Source: Amorphophallus konjac (lineage: Eukaryota; Streptophyta; Magnoliopsida; Alismatales; Araceae). From it: a DNA stretch of 64,000 nucleotides. Under the pieces are notes generated by a model that worked only from the letters and a program-made list of their open reading frames with translations, did not search any database and was not told the origin of the DNA. Position 1 is the first letter of the stretch; each line of letters starts with the position of its first letter. The translations under genes and the position numbers were made by a program. Location of the stretch: NCBI GenBank assembly GCA_022559845.1, contig JAHNEJ010001154.1:124001-188000 (forward strand), read 5' to 3'. Below, in pieces: positions 1 through 12,395 of this stretch.

Positions 1-2412
1 AAACCCGTGGGCAAACACACGGGTGGCCGCGCGAACGCGGCAAACCGGCGGCTCCCCCCCCCTCTCCCTCGTCCCTCTTCTCACGGCGGCGGCGACCCCA
101 GGGCCGGCAACGGTGGCGTGGCAACCCAAGCCTGCGAGGGCGGACCGCGGCGGCGTCCTCACCCCGCAGACCCGCACGAAGGGTGACCTCCCCTCTCTCT
201 CGAGCGTCTCCTCGGCACGCGGCAGCCCAATGCGGCGGAGGTCGGACGACCGGCCGGCCACGGCGGAGGAGCGTCGGCGGCGAGCTAGCACAAGGAGGAT
301 GACCGTGACTAGCCTCCCCCTCTCTCGCCCCCTTTCTCCTTCGCGGTGTGCCGACGACCCGAAGGCCACGGTGGAGGTGACGGAGCCTCCCCAGCGAGCC
401 TACAGGAGTGGAGAACGCGGCCACACCCTCGTCGGCTCTGACCCCGGCCCGGTGGTGCGAACCCTACGGCGACATCGGCGGCTCTTTCCCTTCCTTCTCG
501 TGGCAAAACCGGCTTCCTCGGCTTAGATCCGGTGGGGGGGGCCTCCTAGCCTCGTTTGGAGCGACAAGGAACGTTGTGCCATCAACAAGGGACGAACCGC
601 GGAGTGGGGAGACGACCGGGAACGAGCGAACCGCGGTGACCTTCGGCTTGCATGCGATCGGAGTGGGCGTTTTCATCACATTTGAGGTAGGGGGATCGTC
701 GCCCTAGCCCGTTAAATTGTTCCAAAAGCATGCCTATCATCACTGAGTTCATAGATTAATGAAAGCATGTCCATCGTCGCTGAGTTCATAGATTAATGAA
801 AGCATGCCCATCGTCACTGAGTTCATAGATTAATAAAAGCATGCCCCTCGTCGCTAAGTTCATAGATTATAAATTGTTATATTGAGATGATGGATTGGCA
901 GGGAACATGTTAAAAATAATAACTCCCATCGATTTAAGTCGACCGGGAGGGGATCCGGTTATGATCCCGGCGGATCCGGTTCTCCGTTAAGGAATATGTT
1001 TAATTTATTTTAGATTTTATAATGGTTCGCCATAAACCTTTTATTGAACCGAGCGACTGACGATTAAACTGCGTAAATAAATTAAATTTGAATGGTGGAA
1101 GAAATTCCACGGTTAGTCCGTTGAGTAGCACGCGGCGGTTTGTCGTTCGACCGCCTAAAATCATAGCGGCCCTAGTTCGACCGCTTGTTCTATAATGATG
1201 CGTGTTCATTTAAATTGTGCATTTAATTATGGAATGATTGCCATTTTAGCATATTTAATTATTTATGTATTGAATTATTGAATAATGGCCATCTTAGCAT
1301 ATTCAGTTAATTATGCCTTGAATCTTGCATATTTGCCATGTTTAATTGTTATCGTAAATTATGGCATGTTTTTAGATCCCAATAGAGCTTTATTCTCTTT
1401 CCTAGTGATGGAACCACCAGTCGTAGCCCGACGACTTTTAGTGTTGATCCCACCCGGGAGAGGTGGCGGGGTATCCCAATTTCACGGTTTTTAAGCTAGT
1501 TCTGTGGGCCCCAGTCCAACCGTAGCATCCTACGGAGGGGAATACTAGCTAGAGGCCTGGCTCTAGGCACAAGCCGGTGTGTGCACACGTGGTTAGAGAC
1601 TTGGACTGACACTGACGAGTGTTGCTCTGACTAGTTACTTGTTTTGGTACTGTTACGCGTCTTGCTTGCTATGATCAGGCTTGCGTAGATGCTTGAGATG
1701 CAGTGTAAGCCGTCAGTGGACGCATCTGGTTTCTTCTTCTGGTGGATCTCCTCTCCTTCTCACTCTTATCACTTGGAAATGATTGAGTTATTGTCTATTG
1801 GTAGATTTCGAGTACTTGCGTTTAAATTCTAATTGGCATGCTAGTTAGCTGTTCATGAACTGTTTAGTTAGTTTTACAGCTTTATTAAATTGTCATTTAT
1901 TTATGTCAATGCATGCTTTACTGCTTTCCTTTAGTTAGTTACGAGTTAGGGATTTCTGTGAACCCTACTGAGTCTCTACTGTGAGACTCACCCCTTCCTT
2001 TTACAGGTGAGGCGGAGCAACCGGCTGCAGGGTTCTCTCGTGCTTTTGGCGAAAAACCTTAGAGCCAGCAGTGGTCGGTCAGTGATCAGTCTGTCATTTT
2101 TCTTCTTTTGGCAGGGCTACGTCCCGTGTAGTTATTTATTTTTGGACCATTGTACAGTGTGGGACTTGTGATATATGAATCTGGACTACTTGTATAAATT
2201 TACCACTCTTATATATATATATATGCTTTCGTTTAAAGTTCAAATGAATGCTTTAATTAATATTACGTGTGTAATTTCTATTCGTTATGCATCCCCTCAA
2301 CAAACACTCACTAACCCTTACGGGGCCTCATCAGCCTCTTGGGTGGCTTCCCTGAGCTCTTGGTATCGGTAAATTGATGATATCGGGTTATCGGTATCCG
2401 GATCTCCTGTCA
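1..2412 (+). repeat. G1 5' LTR (partial)
   Basis: It matches 7500-9995 nearly base for base, with scattered substitutions and a difference in a 37-bp tandem repeat. The first ~700 bases are GC-rich, and the open frames there (23-526, 408-707) recur in the other LTR simply because the LTRs are copies. The 5' LTR ends around CTCCTGTCA while the 3' LTR ends ATGGGTTGTCACA, so the 5' LTR edge has a small rearrangement. No clean tRNA-iMet primer site is visible next to it. Confidence 0.88.
727..874 (+). repeat. 37-bp tandem repeat in G1 5' LTR, 4 copies
   Basis: Units start at 727, 764, 801 and 838, each beginning AGCATGCC/T and containing GTTCATAGATTA. Copies differ by one to three bases. The 3' LTR holds about seven copies of the same unit. 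Confidence 0.95.
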
Positions 2413-2554
2413 GAGCGGTGCTGAGGATTTGTATAAGGAATTGAAATTGTGTTAGTCCAGAACAAGTCCATGTGAGTCTACTACTGCTGGTTTATGATTT
2501 TTTCCATGATTACTGATGCATTTTATGTTATTACATGTCTTCTTCTAGATTAAA
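2413..2554 (+). other. G1 leader between LTR and gag
   Basis: A short AT-rich untranslated leader. I see no feature in it beyond the degenerate LTR edge. Confidence 0.6.
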
Positions 2555-5500
2555 ATGCCGCCTTGTAGAAGGGCATGCATCCCGAGGGAAGGTAGTGGCA
2601 CTTCTCCTCTGGCTCCGGCTAATGTGCCGGCTCTAATTAAAGCTGACCCTGCTCCTCAAGCTGAATTACCTCCTGGTGGCCGTGGTAGAGCTCTAAAAGA
2701 ATTTTTGTTGTTCCACCCACCGACTTATGAAGGACAGGCAGATCCGGAAGCAGCCAGAGTGTGGATGGATGCAACTGAACGTGTATTCCATTCCATGGAG
2801 TGCACAGAGGATGAAAAGGTCGTGCTTGCTACTTTTCAACTCCAAGGAGCAGCACTCACGTGGTGGACAATGGAGTGGGAGGTCGCTTTTAGATCCCGTC
2901 CTCTTCGTCAAATTACATGGATGGAGTTTGTCACAGCCTTTGAGCGCACCTTCAGTCTAGCTTATCTTAGGATGGATAAAATTCACCAGTTTATGGAACT
3001 AGCTCAAGGCAATATGACTGTGCTGGAATATCGGAGCACCTTTATGGAATTGGGTCGGTATGCGCCCCATATTCTTACTGATGAAGCATTAAAGACTGAG
3101 CAATTTCTGCGTGGATTGAAACCAGAGTTGAGGCAGCCGTTGATTACGACCAGAGTGGAAGAGATGGACGCAGCATATCAGGCAGCTGCGGCTTTAGACC
3201 TTGATATGGCTAGATCCCGAGGGCATACTCAAATGGCATCAATCCAGCCGGGTGTGCAGCGTCAACAGTTCAGTCAGCCATCTTCTACAGGAGTCCCATC
3301 TGCTGTTCCTGCTGCCAGTGGCATTCCTGTTTCTAAGCCTAAGTTCAAGAAATTCAAAAAGTTTAATAAGCGGTGTGGCAGTCAGGCATCTTTGGGTACC
3401 GTGCAGCAACAATCCGCACCTTCTTTCCAGCAGCGTCAAGGCTCAGCAGTTAGTCAACCGAGAGTGTGTGCAAGATGTGGTGGGAGCCACCCAGGCAAGC
3501 CATGTTCGCTGCCGGTGGTTTGTTTCCGATCACCGGGACATGTGGTTCGAGACTGTCCGCAGAGGCCGAAGCCAGTGTAGTTTTCTCAACCGCAGCCACC
3601 TCAATTCAGACCTCCTCTACCACCTCAGGCACAGCAGTATTATCCTCAAGCTTCAGTGTCTTCTTCCCAGCAGTCTACTGCAGCGGACAGGAAGCAGAAG
3701 GGAAAGGTTTCTCATATTACCCGGGCTGAAGCTGTGGCGTCTCACCTTATTGAAGGTACGGTTATGATTTATGGTCATGCAGCTCGTGTCTTATTTGATT
3801 CAGGCGCTTCTCATTCGTTTATTTCGGAAGACTTTATTGCTTGTATTGAGGAGCCGACTTCTGAAATTACTTGTGAGTTGCTTGTGGAATTACCTTCTGG
3901 AGATTTCATGTTCACTCCTCTTTGTCTGGAAGAGTCGCCTATTATGATTGGTAATCATCAGTTACCGACTAGATTATATGCGTTGCAGCTGGTTGATTAT
4001 GATATTATTCTGGGCATGGATTGGTTAGAAAAATATGGAGTCGTGGTTGATTGCAGATCAAAGAAAGTCTATTTTCAGCCACATGGGAAACCAGCATTTT
4101 ATTTTCAAGGTATTCGATCTCGTTCTTCTCGCTTACTTATTTCTGCTATTCGAGCCTGTAAATTGCTTAATGCAGGTTGTCAGGGATTCTTAGCTTCCGT
4201 GGTTGCTGTTGAGGCACCACAACAGGATATCAATGCTATTCTTGTGGTCTGTGAATTTTCTGATGTATTTCCTGATGAGTTACTAGGCTTACCTCCACAG
4301 CGAGAGATAGAAATGGTGATTGAATTGATTCCAGGTACGGCACCTTTGGCAAAGGCACCATACCGCATGGCTCCAGCTGAATTGAAGGAACTGAGGGCAC
4401 AATTGTTAGAATTATTGGGAAAAGGCTATATTCGTCCTAGCTTTTCTGCATGGAGTGCTCCAATCCTATTTGTGAAAAAGAAAGATGGGAGCCTGAGGCT
4501 ATGTATTGATTACAGGCAATTGAATCAGGTGACTGTCAAGAATAAATATCCTCTGCCCAGGATTGATGATTTGTTTGATCAATTGCAGTCTGCTATTATC
4601 TTTTCACGAATCGATCTTCGATCTGGCTATTTTCAATTGCAGATTTGAGAATCTGATGTGGAAAAAACTGCTTTTAGCACGCGTTATAGTCATTATGAGT
4701 TTTTGGTTATGCCGTTCGGGCTAACCAATGCTCCAGTAGCTTTTATGGACCTGATGCAGCGTGTGTTCCGTCCATATCTGGACCAGTTTGTTGTGATCTT
4801 TGTCGATGATATTCTTGTTTATTCGACTTCTGAAGAGGAACATGTTCAGCATCTCAGGATTGTACTGCAGACTCTGCGAGATCACGAACTCTATGCAAAA
4901 TTTAGTAAATGTGAGTTTTGGCTGCGGGGAGTTCATTTTCTCGGCCATGTGATTTCTGGTGATAGAGTCGCAGTTGATCCAGCTAAAATCGAAGCTGTTC
5001 TTCAATCGTAGAGGCCGAGGACTGTGACAGAGATCAGAAGTTTTCTGGGTCTTGTTAGTTATTATCGAAGATTCATTCAAGACTTTGCACGGATTACCGC
5101 GCCGATGACTAGACTGACACGTAAAAATGTATGTTTTGTCTGGTCAGATCAATGTGAGCAGAGCTTTAATCAATTGAAAAGGCTTCTCACTTCTTCTCCA
5201 GTGCTGGTATTACCTTCTGGCTCGGGTGGATTCATGGTTTGCACGGACGCTTCTCGAGTAAGTCTGGGTGCAGTGCTTATGCAACATGGTAAAGTCATAG
5301 CTTATGCATCCCGATAATTAAAACAGCATGAAGAGAATTATCCGACTCATGATCTAGAGCTTGCAGCGGTGATCTTTGCACTAAAAATCTGGAGACACTA
5401 CTTGTATGGCGAGAAATTTGAGATCTTTACCGATCATCAAAGCTTGCAGTATGTGTTTTCTCAAAAAGATTTGAATCTCCGACAGCGCAGATAGATGGAA

Positions 5501-7099
5501 TATATGAAAGACTATGATTTCACTCTCTCCTATCAGCCAGGAAAAATGAATGTTGTGGCTGATGCTCTGAGCAGGAAAGTGCAAATTAGTCATTTGCTTG
5601 TTCATGAATGGAAGTTGTGGGAACAGTTTCCTAGTGAAACTTTCAGCATGGACATTCCTTCTGATCCGATGGTAGCTGTGTGTGCTAGTCTTGTGATGAC
5701 TCCAGCTATTTATCAGCAGATCAAGGAAGCTCAGCAGGCAGATTCTGATTTGTCCCGCATTATAATGATGCATGATGTTGAGTTTGATGATGACCTAGTG
5801 GTCAGCTTCCGTGGCAGGCTGTATGTTCCAGCTGTTGATGAGTTGAGAAATACCATCTTGCGTGAAGCCCATGGATCCCGTTATGCTATTCACCCCGGCA
5901 CTACCAAGATGTATCAAAATCTGAAAAGGCAGTTCTGGTGGCAAGGAATGAAAAAGGATGTAGCTGTGTTTGTGTCTAAATTTTTGACATGCCAACAGGT
6001 TAAAGCCGAGCATCAAAAACTTGGAGGAATGCTTCAGCCTTTAGAAATTCTGATGTAGAAATGGGATCATGCCACGACAGATTTTGTTGTGGGTTTACCT
6101 CGGACTTTACAAGGCTTCGATGGAATCTAGCTGTTAGTTGATCGGTTCACAAAAATAGCAAGATTATTGCCAATTAAAATTACCTGGAGTGTTCAGAAAT
6201 TGGCCGAGCTTTATGTTCAAAAGATTGTGCCATTGCACGGAATTCTAATATCAATTGTGTCAGATCGCGACCCACAGTTTACTTCTGGCTTCTGGCGTAG
6301 TTTTCAAAAGGCGTTGGGCACAGAGTTAGCTTTTAGTTCAGCGTATCATCCATAGTCAGATGGTCAGTCAGAAAGGACTATTCAGACTTTAGAAGATATG
6401 CTGAGATCATGTTGCCTAGATTGGTAGGGTTCGTGGAGTCAGCAGTTGCCACTTGTGGAATTTGCTTACAATAACAGTTATCACTCCAGCATTGGCATGG
6501 CACCGTATGAGGCTTTATATGGGCGTCCTTGTTGTACACCTTTAAACTGGTTTGAGGTCGATGATAGATTATTGACAGGACCTGATATGGTTTAGCAATG
6601 TGCTGATGTGGTTCGCTTGATCAGGCAGAAAATGTCGACAGCTCAGAGTCGACAGAAAAGCTATACAGATCAGCGCAGGCGACCATTGCAATTTGAGCCT
6701 GGAGATATGGTGTTTGTAAAAAAATCTCCGATGAAAGGCGTTATGAGGTTTGGGAAGCGTGGAAAGCTCAGTCCCTGTTATATTGGTCCGTTTCCTATTC
6801 TGGAACGTGTGGGCCAAGTGGCGTATCGTCTTCAATTGCCAGCGGTGATGCAAGCAATCCACGATGTCTTTCATGTGTCTCAGTTGAGGAAATATGTTTC
6901 AAATGCATCTCACGTCCTTGATGATTCAGTTTGGCCAGAAGTGACTGTAGATCTACCCACACCAGAGTATCCGATCAGAATTGAAGATCGTCGTGAGCAA
7001 TGATTGAGAAATAAAGTAATTCCTCTGGTTAAGGTTGTCTGGCAACGTCACTCTGGTAATGAAGCTACATGGGAACGTGAGGATGAAATGCGTCTATAA
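2555..7099 (+). pseudogene. G1 gag-pol polyprotein, 11 in-frame stops
   Basis: One reading frame runs from ATG 2555 to TAA 7097-7099 without a frameshift. It is interrupted by stops at 3578, 4646, 5009, 5315, 5492, 6056, 6128, 6353, 6425, 6593 and 7001. Domain order: Gag (residues 1-340) with a degenerate zinc knuckle whose second Cys is replaced (CFRS); protease with FDSGASHSF (Asp near residue 415); reverse transcriptase with FVDD (near 749); RNase H with TDAS; integrase with an HHCC zinc site in which one Cys is Phe (KFLTCQQ), then the DDE core including SDRDPQF; and a tail ending ATWERED that resembles the end of a chromodomain. The product would copy and integrate the element. In this copy it cannot be made full length. 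Confidence 0.93.
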
Positions 7100-7183
7100 T
7101 TTTTCTTCCTGTTCGAATAAGGTATATTCCTCTCAGTTCTCCCCGTATTCTTCCTTTTAAATTTTGAGGATGAAATTTTTATT

Positions 7184-7196
7184 AGGAGGGAGGGAC
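7184..7196 (+). promoter_or_regulatory. G1 polypurine tract
   Basis: The purine run AGGAGGGAGGGAC lies directly before the TGTGAGAC start of the 3' LTR. In this family it is the plus-strand DNA primer. Confidence 0.85.
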
Positions 7197-9995
7197 TGTG
7201 AGACCCGTTCTTTAACGGATCTTTACCAATATTAGAATAGAATTAAATCCATGAATTTTGGCTAATTTTATGAAATTTATGGGCTTTTTCTAGTATTTAA
7301 TCTAATTAGCTTAAAGCATTTATGTAAAATAAATGGGCATTTACACGTTTTTACTTAATTGAGGGTTTAGAATGCAAATAAAGGGTAAAAATCAAAAATA
7401 TATATTTTTTAATCATTTTTTTAACCCATCGATCTCCCCCCCTCTTTACACTTTACTCTTTTCCTCCCCCCCCCCCCTCATTTTCATCCGAGACGCAGGG
7501 AAACCCGCGGGCGGCCGCGTAAACGCCGCGAACCGGCGGCTCTCCCCCTCTCCCTCATCCCTCTTCTCACAGTGGCGGCAACCCCAGGGTCGGCGACGGT
7601 GGCGTGGCAACCCAAGCCTGCGAGGGCGGACCGCGGCGGCGTCCTCACCCCGCAGACCCGCGCGAAGGGTGACCTCCCCTCTCTCTCGAGCGTCTCCTCG
7701 GCACGCGGCAGCCCAAGGCAGCAGAGGTCCGGCGACAGGCCAGCCACGGCGGAGGAGCGCCGGCGGCGAGCTAGCACAAGGAGGATGACCGTGACTGGCC
7801 TCCCCCTCTGTCGCCCCCTTTCTCCTTCGCGATGCGCCGACGACCCGAAGGCCACGGTGGAGGTGCCGGAGCCTCCCCGGTGAGCCTACAGGAGTGGAGA
7901 ACGCGGTCACACCCTCGTCGGCTCCGACCCCGGCCCGGTGGTGCGAACCTTACGGCGACATCGGCGGCTCTTTCCCCTCCTTCTCGTGGCAAAATCGGCT
8001 TCCTCGGCTTAGATCCGGTGGGGGGGGCCTCCTAGCCTCGTTTGGAGCGACAAGGAACGTCGTGCCATCAACCCGGGACGAACCGCGGAGTGGGGAGACG
8101 GCCGGGAACGAGCGAACCGTGCCGACCTTCGGCTTGCATGTGATCGGAGCGGGCGTTTTCATCACATTTGAGGTAGGGGGATCGTCGCCCTAGCCCGTTA
8201 AATTGTTCCAAAAGCATGCCCATCGTCTTTATGTTTTCAAAGTATGCCCATCGTCGCTAAGTTCATAGACTAATGAAAGCATGCCCATCGTCGCTGAGTT
8301 CATAGATTAATAAAAGCATGCCCATCGTCGTTGAGTTCATAGATTAATAAAAGCATGCCCATCGTCGCTGAGTTCATAGATTAATGAAAGCACGCCCATC
8401 GTCGCTGAGTTCATAGATTAATAAAAGCATGCCCATCGTCGCTGAGTTCATAGATTATAAATTGTTATATTGAGATGATGGATTGGCAGGGAATAGGTTA
8501 AAAATAATAACTTCCGTCGATTTAAGTCGACCGGGAGGGGATCCGGTTATGATCCCGGTGGATCTGGTTCTCCGGTAAGGACTATGTTTAATTTATTTTA
8601 GATTTTATAACGGTTTGTCATAAACCTTTTATTGAACCGAGCAGCTGACGATTAAACCACGTAAATAAATTAAATTTGAATGGTGGAAGAAATTTCACGG
8701 TTAGTCCGTTGAGTAGCACGCGGCGGTTCGTCGTTTGACCGCCTAAAATCATAGCGGCCCTAGTTCGACCGCTTATTTTATAATGATGCGTGTTCATTTA
8801 AATTATGCATTTAATTATGGAATGATTGCCATTTTAGCATATTTAATTATTTATGCATTGAATTATTGAATAATGGCCATCTTAGCATATTCAGTTAATT
8901 ATGCCTTGAATCTTGCATATTTGCCATGTTTAATTGTTATCATAAATTATGGCTTATTTTTAGATCCCAATAGAGCTTTATTCTCTTTCCTAGTGATGGA
9001 ATCACCAGTCGTAGCCCGACGACTTTTAGTGTTGATCCCACCCGGGAGAGGTGGCGGGGTATCCCAGTTTCACGGTTTTTAAGCTAGTTCCATGGGCCCT
9101 AGCCCAACCGTAGCATCCTACGGAGGGGAATACTAGCTAGAGGCCTGGCTCTAAGCACGAGCCGGTGTGTGCACACGTGGTCAGGGACTTGGACTGACAC
9201 TGACGAGTGTTGCTCTGACTAGTTACTTGTTTTGGTACTGTTACGTGTCTCGCTTGCTATGATCAGGCTTGCGTAGATGCTTGAGACGCAGTGTAAGCCG
9301 TCAGTGGACGCATCTGGTTTCTTCTTCTGGTGGATCTCTTCTCCTTCTCACTCTTGTCACTTGGAAATGATTGAGTTATTGTCTATTGGTATATTTTGAG
9401 TACTTGCGTTTAAATTCTAATTGGCATGCTAGTTAGCTGTTCATGAACTATTTAGTTAGTTTTACAGCTTTATTAAATTTTCATTTATTTATGTCGATGC
9501 ATGCTTTACTGCTTTCCTTTAGTTAGTTGCGAGTTAGGGATTTCTGTGAACCCTACTGGGTCTCTACTGTGAGACTCACCCTTTCCTTTTACCGGTGAGG
9601 CGGAGCAACCGGCTGTAGGATTCTCTCGTGCTTTTGGCAAAAAACCTTAGAGCCAGCAGTGGTAAGTCTGTCCTTTTTCTTCTTTTGGTCGGGCTACGTC
9701 CCGTGTAGTTATTTATTTTTGAAACCATTGTACAGTGTGGGACTTGTGATATATGAATCTAGACTACTTGTATAAATTTGCCACTCTGATATATATAGAT
9801 GCTTCTGTTTAAAGTCTAAATGAATGCTTTAATTAATATTGCGCGTGTAATTTCTATTCGTTATACATCCCCTCAACAAACACTCACTAACCCTTACGGG
9901 GCCTCATCAATCTCTTGGGTGGCTTCCCCAAGCTCTTGGTATCGGTAAATCGATGATATCGGGTTATCGGTATCCGGATCTCATGGGTTGTCACA
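7197..9995 (+). repeat. G1 3' LTR
   Basis: It starts TGTGAGAC and ends GTCACA, giving a terminal TGTGA/TCACA inverted repeat, and is about 2799 bp. It is collinear with 1-2412. Open frames such as 8873-9082 are shared with the other LTR only by duplication. H1 coding sequence follows at 9996. Confidence 0.92.
8213..8462 (+). repeat. 37-bp tandem repeat in G1 3' LTR, ~7 copies
   Basis: Units start at about 8213 (a shorter, degenerate first unit), 8241, 8278, 8315, 8352, 8389 and 8426. It is the same unit as at 727-874, expanded. Confidence 0.93.
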
Positions 9996-10421
9996 TCTAT
10001 CATCTTCTCCTCTCCTCCCGGGTCCGCGAACCCTCACTTCTCTTCTTCTCGTTCGGGGCCTCCGGGTTTTCCCCATTATCATGATTTTAGGCCCCGGCCT
10101 ATGTCCTCCTCTCTTCTCAATCCCGGGACTTCTTCTGATTCTTCTCCTCCGATATCTCCGGGTTCTATCTCTCATTCTCGTTCCCCAACCCTGTCGGGTG
10201 TCTCTCACTCTCTTTCCCCGACCTTGTCGGGTGTTTATGATTCTCCTTCCCCGACCCTGTCATGTGTTTATTATTATTCTTCCCCGACCATGTCGGCTGA
10301 TTCCCATTCCCCTTCTCCGACCACATCGAATGATTTTCCTTCTTGTCTTCCTATTCATTCCTCACCCTTGCGGGGTCATTACCCTTTTTCATGCTGTTTT
10401 CGAGGCTTTAGTCAACCTTGA
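9996..10421 (+). pseudogene. C-terminal piece of H1 gag-like ORF
   Basis: This frame is open from the G1 LTR edge to TGA at 10419-10421, about 141 codons. It is rich in Ser and Pro and contains five imperfect repeats around SPTLSGV (10183-10331). Its last residues, PFSCCFRGFSQP, match the end of the H2 ORF, PFSHCFRGFSHHSSF, in the same frame. This argues that both are real coding ends of one protein family. The N-terminal part is separated by G1. Function is unknown; by position it is Gag-like. The repeats also form DNA hairpins (CCGAC...GTCGG). Confidence 0.6.
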
Positions 10422-11583
10422 TCATAGTTGAACTCTGGTTATTATATATCTGGTTCCTTATTATCAGGGTCTCTGCATCCTAACGAGAGAGTTCTACCCC
10501 TTGTCTCTCTTTCCTTTTATTCTTCTTCGTCCAGTTTGGTGTCTGCCGCTCCTCCATGCTGGAGAAACTCGATCCTTGTTATCCTTTCATTTTCCTGTCA
10601 AGCAAGTCATACAAAAAGGTCGTGCTATGCGAAGCTCGCTGATAAAGATTACTTCATGATGTTACTTTCACGTTATGGATTTACAAGGTATCTTTATTTT
10701 GTGCAAGAAACATGCTTTCATTTCCATTATTTCTATTATATATGTGCATGGTTATAATGTTAATTCCTTAACATGATTGAGTGGCTTTAGGAGTCTTTGT
10801 TTAATTAGATCTTAACTTTGTGTCAAATAAAAGAGTTCGCTTCTACAGCATCCTTAGGCTGGTGATAGCTCCGCGCTGGGAGTCTAGTTTCTTTCCCCGA
10901 TCGTTGAGTATGGTTTTTTCACACACTTCACGACAAGCTATAGTTGATTCCTCTTAGGCACACCGTTATTGCTTTGGCCATACTTTGGGTATGCACGAAG
11001 TCTTTTCTTTTCTCTGCTCGGCCAAGTTCAGGGGCAAGAGATGGATGGATGAGATAACCAACCTAGGCGCTCCCCAATATGAGAGAGGTTTCAAATAGGG
11101 GTAGTCTTGACCCTCAAAAGTGAGCTTTCATGCTATATCTGGCCAATAAGGGCTATCAAAATCAAAATGAATCAATATGTAAAATTATGAATCAAAGGTA
11201 TGGAAAGAGTGGCAGTACAGTTTCTCGCGGGACGTCATGAGCCCGGTTGCATGCGTGTCTGATAAATATGGGTCTAAAAATCAAAGACACAAAGCCCCAG
11301 CGCAACAGACTGTATCTTTGAGGGGTAGTGCCCTAGAAGGAATTCAAGTCTTGATGTCTCCCATCCTGCATAAAGCTTGTCTCCAATTTTTCTTATGCTT
11401 CTCCCTCTTAGGCTGGGTTGTATCCCATGTATGGTCTTAATAGGGGCATCGTTCTTTAGAGGCGGTTGATTGTGGCGAGCCACCCTCAAATGCACTCCAT
11501 GCTCAAGGAAAATGTTTAGTGGGAGGGGGGAATGACGACCCCTGGCCGGTAATTTGAGCCTATCTTTGGGTGTTGCAAGTAGC

Positions 11584-11790
11584 TTTATTTTAAAATCCAA
11601 AAAAATTAAATATTTCCAAAATAAACAATCAGATATTGTCAAAAAATCAAAAAAAAATCAAATATTCCAAAAATCTAAAAAAATCAGATATGTCAAAAAA
11701 AATCCCAAAAAATCAAATATTATCAAAATTTCAAAAAAAATCAGATAGTCAAAACCCCCAAAAAAAATCAAAATTTTCAAAATCTAAAAA
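11584..11790 (+). repeat. A-rich tandem repeat (AAAATCAAATATT-like)
   Basis: About a dozen imperfect units of C, an A run, then TCAAATATT or TCAGATA. A shorter version of the same A-rich block is found in H2 near 60555-60700. Confidence 0.8.
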
Positions 11791-12094
11791 TATGTGTCTT
11801 TTATTTTCACATATCGTTGTTTTAAGGACATGTATGATCTATTTGCTAAGTGTGCAGGTTGCAGGTTGTAGGTATTCAAGTCCTTTGCTCCTTATCATTT
11901 GTGCTGTCTCCTATCCATATATTTGATCTGTTCTCTCTTCTTTAATCTTATTTCTCGATCTGTTCTGAAGCTCATGTCCTTCTCAGCTTTCGCTTTATCT
12001 CATCATATCTCCATGAGAGGGCTTTACCTCACAATTACGAACCTAGCGGTTCTGCTTCTTCTGATCTTGGGCTTTGATTGAAGAGCGTATTTGT

Positions 12095-12395
12095 CATGTC
12101 TTTTGTCCCGTCGTGCCCTTGTCACACGTGTTATGTCCAGCCGTGTCCTTGTCACATGTGTCTATGTCCCTCCGTGTCCTTGTCACACGTGTTGTTTTAT
12201 CCCTCCGTGTCTGTCATGTTTTCATCCCACTATGTCGCCATGGCATGTGTTGTTGTTGTTATCCCACACCCGTGTTGTCCGTATCTTTTATCCCCCGTGG
12301 TGTTGTCATCCCGCGTGTCTTTGTCCCACCATGTCCTTGTCCCACCGTGTTGCGATGTTGTCTTGTCCCACCGTGTCCTACGCACACCTATTATT
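12095..12395 (+). repeat. Imperfect tandem repeat with CGTGT/ACACG arms
   Basis: Repeated units resemble CCGTGTCCTTGTCACACGTG at about 25-40 bp spacing. One clear copy has arms CGTGT (12173-12177) and ACACG (12185-12189). Copies decay toward 12395. Confidence 0.7.

Larger units (their letters stand above)
1..9995 (+). mobile_element. G1: Ty3/gypsy chromovirus, 5' end outside window
   Basis: This is an LTR retrotransposon with order LTR, gag-PR-RT-RNaseH-IN, LTR. The first ~300 bases of the 5' LTR lie before the window: base 1 aligns with about base 7500 of the 3' LTR. LTR length is about 2.8 kb, long even for plants. The C-terminal chromodomain-like tail and long LTRs fit the Del/Tekay group of chromoviruses, which I infer rather than prove. 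The element lies inside H1, because H1 coding sequence resumes directly after the 3' LTR. The 5' target duplication is outside the window; the 3' flank reads TCTAT. Confidence 0.9.

Noticed and set aside
23..707. Open frames in the GC-rich start of the G1 LTRs (also 7446-8193), some over 150 codons
   Set aside because: They recur in both LTRs because LTRs are duplicates, overlap on both strands, have no recognisable domain, and are expected in GC-rich sequence.
1285..1494. 69-residue hydrophobic frame, also at 8873-9082, looking like a conserved small membrane protein
   Set aside because: Conservation is only LTR duplication; no start context or relative supports coding.
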